NCBI GenBank assembly: GCA_035340715.1
Contig: DAOQTX010000010.1
Span: 1 to 57,691 of the forward strand
Source of the DNA: DAOQTX01 sp035340715
Lineage (GTDB): Bacteria > Bacteroidota > Bacteroidia > AKYH767-A > OLB10
DNA: 57,691 nt
Direction of reading: 5' to 3'
Shown here: positions 53,559 through 57,691 of the stretch, piece after piece
How the letters are laid out: the number at the start of each line of letters is the position of its first letter
Numbering within the stretch: position 1 is the stretch's first letter
Position numbers and translations under genes: made by a program
Notes under the pieces: generated by a model
Database searches by the model: none
Told to the model about the DNA's origin: nothing
The model's input: only the letters and a program-made list of their open reading frames with translations

Positions 53559-55069
53559 CTATTGCTTGATTATTTTTTGAGTACTGTACAAAGTCTGGAG
53601 CATGTAAATACCCGATGGGAAATTTGACAAGCCAATATTATTTATTCCATTTACCAAAATCCCTTTTTGCAAACACTTGCCTTGAAAATTATACACCCGA
53701 TACGCGCTGTCATCTAATCCATTCCAATCAATATGCAAATCACCTAAGGTAGGGTTAGGAAAAATATTCAATTTGTTTTTTGGGCTAAGCAAATCATCAC
53801 TCGAATTCAACAGCTTGCAGGTTTGTAAATAGTTGTATGCATTCTGCTGAATGGAATTCAAAGTTCCGGGAAGAAGGTTGTTTTGTTCAAATGGATCAAT
53901 TTTCAAATTATAAAAATACTCAACTCCATTATCGAGATGAATTAATTTAAATATCGTATCACGTGCGGTCCATCCCGAGTTGGATGGTAATCCGTTGTTG
54001 ATTTCAGAATAGTTGCAAGGACGAGGTGCGACTCCTGTGCTGTTCAATAAGGATTTAAAACTATAACTGTCCCAATATTGAGGAAGCGTATATCCTGCTA
54101 TTTCAGCTATGGTGGCAAACAAATCGGTGCTGCTGATTAAAGCAGCTTCGTGTTGATTTATTCGTGTAACACTTGCCCCGAAATTACCATGGGTACATTG
54201 ATTCCACCTTGAAACAAACTGCCTTTGGATTTTCCGGGTGAATAGGGTGCTTCAATCACACTTCCGTCTGTTCCATTATCTCCAATAAAAATAACCACCG
54301 TGCTGTCGAGTATGGAAGGAGCAATACTGTCTAATAGTCTTCCCAATTCGTAATCAACACTCTCTGTCATAGCTAAAAAGTAAGGCAAAGGATTGGATGC
54401 TATTGAAGTTGAATCGGTCGGTAAATTTCCCTGCGTATGCATTTGCAATGGTGGCAGGTGCAAGGGAGTATGAGGTGCGGTGTAAGCAAGCCAACAAAAC
54501 CAGGGAGAAGATTGTGCGTTAATCCAATTGATGGCTAAATCAGTTATGGTGGAGGTGATATAAGTGTTGTTGAAGTTTGTGCTGCCATTGATGGTAAGAT
54601 TCCAGGCATTGTAATTTTGAACGCTACCGACTAATAGGCCTGCATAGTAAGGAATGCCCAAAAGGGACGGATAATTCGGATTTGGATTTGAACTACCGCT
54701 CAAATGCCATTTGCCAATAATACTGCTTGTATGTGTGGCACTTATAAAACTATGTAAAGAAGTTTCATTCACCGAAATTTGACTCAAGGAATTTGCATTT
54801 AATACATTGGTTCGAAAACCATATTTACCGCTTAGTATGGTTGAACGGGTTGGAGAACATAGTGGATTGGACCAAACATTATCAAAGGTTAAACCGCTCG
54901 TCATCAATGCCGAGAGATTGGGCATGGTGGCTTTTGTTCCTGATACGAGATAACCAGGCACGGGACCTAATCCGAGATCATCGGCTATGACGAGTAAGAT
55001 ATTTTTCTGCCCGAAACCCTGCGAAAACGTAGAGAAAAAAATGAAAATTAGAATTATTACTCTTTTCAT
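53559..55069 (-). pseudogene. Type I sulfatase with T9SS type-A sorting domain, split by a one-base frameshift
   Basis: The N-terminal part has a signal peptide (ends GFGQ), metal ligands D30-D31 (IADDLG), the formylglycine motif C71-S-P-T-R, GKWHLSG and FIGDNGTDGS. The frame then meets a stop at 54158. The next frame continues without interruption (VTRINQHEAALIS, DLFATIAEIAGY, FKLIHLDNG) and ends in a type-A sorting domain (IFPNPTLGDLHI, FPSGIYMLQ). One extra G in the four-G run at 54176-54179 joins them into 503 aa. The site may be a sequencing error or a true recent mutation. Start: ATG at 55069; a longer reading would overlap the methyltransferase gene. Confidence 0.85.
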
Positions 55070-55166
55070 TATGAAAGTATTTGATGTTTGTTCGACTAGA
55101 ATTCTACGCAAAAGTTTAGTGAATAAAAATTGACCAGAAATATAAAGCGGATGGCAATGAATCAAC

Positions 55167-56015
55167 CTACTCCTCAATTCTCAGCCAATAAGAGCCTCCG
55201 TGTTTTTCAACATTCTTCAAATTCTGATGCTCCCATATAGGAGCTATTAGGGAAGAAAGTTCTGCATCTTCAAAAATAAAATAGTTGGGTAACAAGGTCT
55301 TATACTTTTGGGGATTTGCCAATAAATACATCGCCAATCCATATTGCTCTGAATAAAAGCGATCGCACATAAATTGCGGATAATCGTAAGGCAAATATAT
55401 ATCATGAATATGCACTACAACTCCTTTTTTCAATCGTGGAAGAATCTCCATATAAAACACCATTGAATCAGAATTGGGTAAAATGCGGTGCGAATTATCT
55501 ACAAATAAAATATCATTCTCGCTTAATTGTTCCAATACATTGTAGTCGATATTTTCGAAAGGTTTTCGAATAACAAAATTTGCCAAATCATCAATTTCTG
55601 CACGAGGCATTGGATCGATGGAGATGATCTCTGTAATCGTGCTGTGCTCTTTTTTGGCTTTGAAAGCCACCTTAGTAGAATTACCAGAACCAATCTCAAT
55701 ATATTTTTTTGGTTTTAGGTCGGCTATTAAAGTATAAATACCAATAATATCCAAGCCAGGTAAAAATCCATTGTTCCATGTGGGTTGTTTGTTATCGCTT
55801 TCATTACGACTGTCCTTAATACTCCAAATATTCTCTTTGTAGCTAAGCGCTTTATTCAAAACGTTTGTGTACGCACCACGCTGTGCATTTATAATGGAGT
55901 ACAATTCGGGGTGAGGGGCTTTACCAAAACCATATCTGGGTTTAAATTCCACTTTATACTCCAAAAACAAATTCTGAAATCTGGGGTGTAGAAATTTATA
56001 TATCTGCTTTAGCAT
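55167..56015 (-). CDS. Class I SAM-dependent methyltransferase-like protein
   Basis: 282 aa. The Rossmann motif KKYIEIGSGNSTKVAFKAKKEH, the acidic tip EIISIDPMP, and DILFVDNSHRILPNSD / GVVVHIHDIYLPYDYP fit a Methyltransf_24-type enzyme such as those found in polysaccharide or glycan modification loci. Substrate unknown. Upstream of the sulfatase by 97 bp; no other glycan genes are adjacent. Confidence 0.8.
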   Translation of the reverse strand: MLKQIYKFLHPRFQNLFLEYKVEFKPRYGFGKAPHPELYSIINAQRGAYTNVLNKALSYKENIWSIKDSRNESDNKQPTWNNGFLPGLDIIGIYTLIADLKPKKYIEIGSGNSTKVAFKAKKEHSTITEIISIDPMPRAEIDDLANFVIRKPFENIDYNVLEQLSENDILFVDNSHRILPNSDSMVFYMEILPRLKKGVVVHIHDIYLPYDYPQFMCDRFYSEQYGLAMYLLANPQKYKTLLPNYFIFEDAELSSLIAPIWEHQNLKNVEKHGGSYWLRIEE

Positions 56016-56132
56016 GATGTTGTTATGATAGATGCGAAAATTAAAAAAATTTAAATTGTAAGTGAAGAATTCTCACAAAAATAAAGGGTTGATAAGTATA
56101 AATCAGCCAACAATAAATTTATGAACAGATAT

Positions 56133-56161
56133 CAATTTACGGTGATTCGATACGTAAATTG
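56133..56161. promoter_or_regulatory. 9-bp inverted repeat, candidate operator of the orphan gene
   Basis: CAATTTACG (56133-56141) and CGTAAATTG (56153-56161) are perfect inverted copies separated by 11 bp, so their centres are 20 bp apart, two helical turns. They end 29 bp before the ATG at 56191. This fits a dimeric regulator site better than a terminator, as no T-tract follows directly. Confidence 0.5.
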
Positions 56162-56190
56162 CAATTACTAATTTTTAAATTTTATTTTTT

Positions 56191-56631
56191 ATGAAACGAT
56201 TCAAAGAGTTGAAGACCCAGTATGAACTAGACCCTGATGATTTTGAAAAAGACTATTTACAAGTAATTCGATTTGGAGCCGCTATTCTTTCAAAAAACCT
56301 GATAGCAATGGAGCGTTTACTGCACCATGAGCATTCTTATTTTGACAATTTGACCAAATTTGAAACACTCGATTATTTTAAAAGACAATTCAAAATGTAT
56401 GTTCCTGCAAAAAAAATGTCGAGCAGTTTTGAACTTAACTATTGTAGAACATGCGAAGCCGGAAATCCAGCACTTCTGTTTCACAATGGCTATTGGCCGG
56501 TACTTGAGAATGAGTTTAATTTAGACAAAGCCATTATGCTTTCTTTTACTAATAACAAAATTTCAGATCTGAGTTATTGTTACGGCTATTGCAGCCCTTG
56601 CCGATTTGAAGAAATCTCTCACTTAAATTAA
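56191..56631 (+). CDS. Uncharacterised cysteine-rich small protein
   Basis: 146 aa; family not recognised. An N-terminal helical half (KRFKELKTQYELDPDDFEKDYLQVIRFGAAILSKNLIAMERLLHHEHSYF) is followed by a segment with CRTC (CxxC) and a C-terminal end with CYGYCSPC (C-x3-C-x2-C). Five cysteines in two clusters suggest metal binding or redox activity (inference). No signal peptide, so cytoplasmic. It has its own inverted repeat upstream and a strong terminator downstream, and so forms a single-gene unit. Confidence 0.75.
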   Translation: MKRFKELKTQYELDPDDFEKDYLQVIRFGAAILSKNLIAMERLLHHEHSYFDNLTKFETLDYFKRQFKMYVPAKKMSSSFELNYCRTCEAGNPALLFHNGYWPVLENEFNLDKAIMLSFTNNKISDLSYCYGYCSPCRFEEISHLN

Positions 56632-56730
56632 TCGTTACATGAGCCTTAAATGACCTAAACAAACGCACGAACTTGGCCAAGTATCTTCTCCACTTGTCGT
56701 AGCCCAGCGTTCGTTCATCACATTAAAATC

Positions 56731-56768
56731 AAAGCCGCCCCGAAAATTATTTTCGGGGCGGCTTTTTT
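56731..56768 (+). terminator. Strong, probably bidirectional terminator
   Basis: A perfect 16-bp stem (56731-56746 with 56750-56765; core GCCGCCCCGAAAA) closes on a TTA loop and is followed by a T-run on the plus strand. It can end transcription of the orphan gene and, read the other way, of the membrane protein gene at 56805. The ~100 bp between 56632 and 56730 hold no gene, only the palindrome ACTTGGCCAAGT at 56671-56682. Confidence 0.9.
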
Positions 56769-56804
56769 CCAATATTATGGTATGATCTAGAAACTATTGA
56801 AAAA

Positions 56805-57344
56805 TCAATTTATAATAGTCTTTCTTTTAAAATCTTTCCAAAAATATATTACCCACAGTATCCCTAATAATTGAATACTTGAATACGCTAACACATTAGA
56901 AATATTCTCATTGCTATAAGTACCATTCACTACATTCCAATACATAAAGAAAAAAGGAATGAAAATAAATAGAGAACTGATTCGAAGCCAGGAAGGGAAA
57001 ATTCGACAAAAACTTATTAATACGATGGCGGGCAACAAAGGCAATAGAACAGTAGCCATTTTTTCATTATTAATGGAAGAGATCGAACTTGAAGCAAAAG
57101 AAACCCCATACGCTATTCCTAATAACACATAACCAGCTGCTGCTAAGTTTTGACCTCGGGAACCTACAATTCTGCTTGCCAATACACTTGCCATAATTGC
57201 CATACTATCTCCGATTTGCCAAGTTGTCATTTGCTCAAAACTTTCCCATGGAAAAGTAGAGCCCAACAAACCTAAAACAAAGTTAGCGATGTAACCAATT
57301 GATATAAAGATTATACTTAATCGTGTTTCTTTTTCAGGAGTCAT
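56805..57344 (-). CDS. Uncharacterised integral membrane protein
   Basis: 179 aa with about five to six membrane helices (SIIFISIGYIANFVLGLLG; MAIMASVLASRIVG; LAAAGYVLLGIAYGVSFASS; VLLPLLPAIVLISF; SSLFIFIPFFFMYW; LLGILWVIYFW). No family recognised. The ATG at 57344 is the natural start. From 57345 to 57534 no gene or motif is seen. Confidence 0.65.
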   Translation of the reverse strand: MTPEKETRLSIIFISIGYIANFVLGLLGSTFPWESFEQMTTWQIGDSMAIMASVLASRIVGSRGQNLAAAGYVLLGIAYGVSFASSSISSINNEKMATVLLPLLPAIVLISFCRIFPSWLRISSLFIFIPFFFMYWNVVNGTYSNENISNVLAYSSIQLLGILWVIYFWKDFKRKTIIN

Positions 57345-57534
57345 ATAGTTTATAATACGTTTCTTTTAAAATCTATGATCTATTTTTCATGAAGATATTT
57401 CAAATTTGGATTTTCGCAAAAGAAAAAAGCAACAACTGCCCTCACCTTTTGGAATCAAAAAAAACGATTTCCAAAAACAGACGTTGATCCACAAAAATCA
57501 TTTGTGCATTTTTGAACTCCTTCAAAACAAAGAC

Positions 57535-57568
57535 ATAAAAAAAGTGGTAAAGAAAACTTTACCACTTT
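57535..57568 (-). terminator. Terminator of the tRNA-His transcript
   Basis: AAAGTGGTAAAG (57541-57552) and CTTTACCACTTT (57557-57568) pair perfectly over 12 bp with an AAAA loop. On the minus strand a T-run follows. It lies 9 bp beyond the 3' end of the tRNA. Confidence 0.88.
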
Positions 57569-57577
57569 AAAAATTAG

Positions 57578-57645
57578 CGGGTGAAAGATGGGACTCGAAC
57601 CCGCGACCCCCAGAACCACAATCTGGTGCTCTAACCTGCTGAGGT
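57578..57645 (-). tRNA. tRNA-His (GTG), 5' end missing or replaced
   Basis: Read on the minus strand: the D-loop AGCAGGTTAGAGC, the anticodon arm CAGATTGTGGTTCTG with anticodon GTG, the variable region, and the T-arm GGGTTCGAGTCCC are clear. The 3' acceptor strand (CTTTCAC region) has no partner. Beyond about 57645 the sequence stops matching a tRNA: the D-stem loses its first pair, and the 5' acceptor is absent. It is either broken by an insertion or, more likely, a misassembled contig end. Confidence 0.8.
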
Positions 57646-57691
57646 GCATGTGAATGGTACGGACAGAACGGTGATAACGGACAGTGATGGC

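Noticed and set aside
53559..54157. Separate small T9SS protein gene
   Set aside because: It continues the sulfatase fold in register across a one-base shift and has no signal peptide or start of its own.
57455..57649. Minus-strand open frame of 64 codons at the right end
   Set aside because: It reads through the tRNA-His and its terminator, so it is not a protein gene.

Overview
The window is an AT-rich chromosomal stretch, probably from an uncultured member of the Bacteroidota, recovered as a draft or metagenome contig. Four things point to this phylum: type IX secretion (T9SS) sorting domains on several cargo proteins plus the T9SS component PorQ; TonB-dependent receptors with carboxypeptidase-like N-terminal domains; a lipoprotein with an acidic surface-export signal; and promoters of the TTG-N21-TAnnTTTG kind with few obvious Shine-Dalgarno sites. 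A run of 10 N at 46252-46261 and an aberrant last ~45 bases inside a tRNA gene mark it as assembled sequence with edge problems.

Layout. 1-6409: one giant T9SS type-B cargo protein made of tandem fibronectin-III pairs (minus strand). 6473-10550: minus-strand group with a split M16 peptidase pair, a nitronate monooxygenase-like enzyme and a SanA/YdcF-like protein. 10626-15180: compact plus-strand operon (sugar nucleotidyltransferase, glyA, SIMPL protein, serine hydrolase). 15336-18745: DUF2306-like membrane protein, then porQ-cmk-ispH. 18903-24834: rpsA, a palindromic repeat cluster, pyrR-pyrB, then a STAS protein, a T9SS cargo and rnz. 24831-31570: minus-strand MoxR ATPase, three periplasmic parvulin/SurA-type proteins, and guaB. 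31772-36490: POT peptide transporter, TonB receptor, SRPBCC protein. 36493-37176: AlkD-like DNA glycosylase. 37392-42455: TonB receptor, surface beta-helix lipoprotein, PAP2 phosphatase. 42576-44360: DUF2892 protein, sulfide:quinone oxidoreductase, small ABM-like protein. 44362-49445: minus-strand operon DUF3667 / UMF1-type MFS / LutA-like Fe-S protein / paaZ. 49499-53532: MazG-like, OPT transporter, thioredoxin lipoprotein, T9SS cargo. 53559-57344: frameshifted T9SS sulfatase, methyltransferase, a cysteine-rich orphan with an operator-like inverted repeat, a membrane protein. The window ends in an incomplete tRNA-His.

Most genes are housekeeping (translation, pyrimidine, purine, one-carbon and isoprenoid metabolism, outer-membrane protein folding) mixed with typical Bacteroidota envelope functions. 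No phage, transposon, CRISPR array or defence island was seen. The most notable items are the TonB receptor/surface-lipoprotein/PAP2 locus, the orphan gene at 56191 with its inverted repeat and strong terminator, the single-base frameshift in the sulfatase, the assembly gap inside paaZ whose real length is almost certainly zero, a possible minus-strand small RNA at 15180-15335, and the broken tRNA-His.
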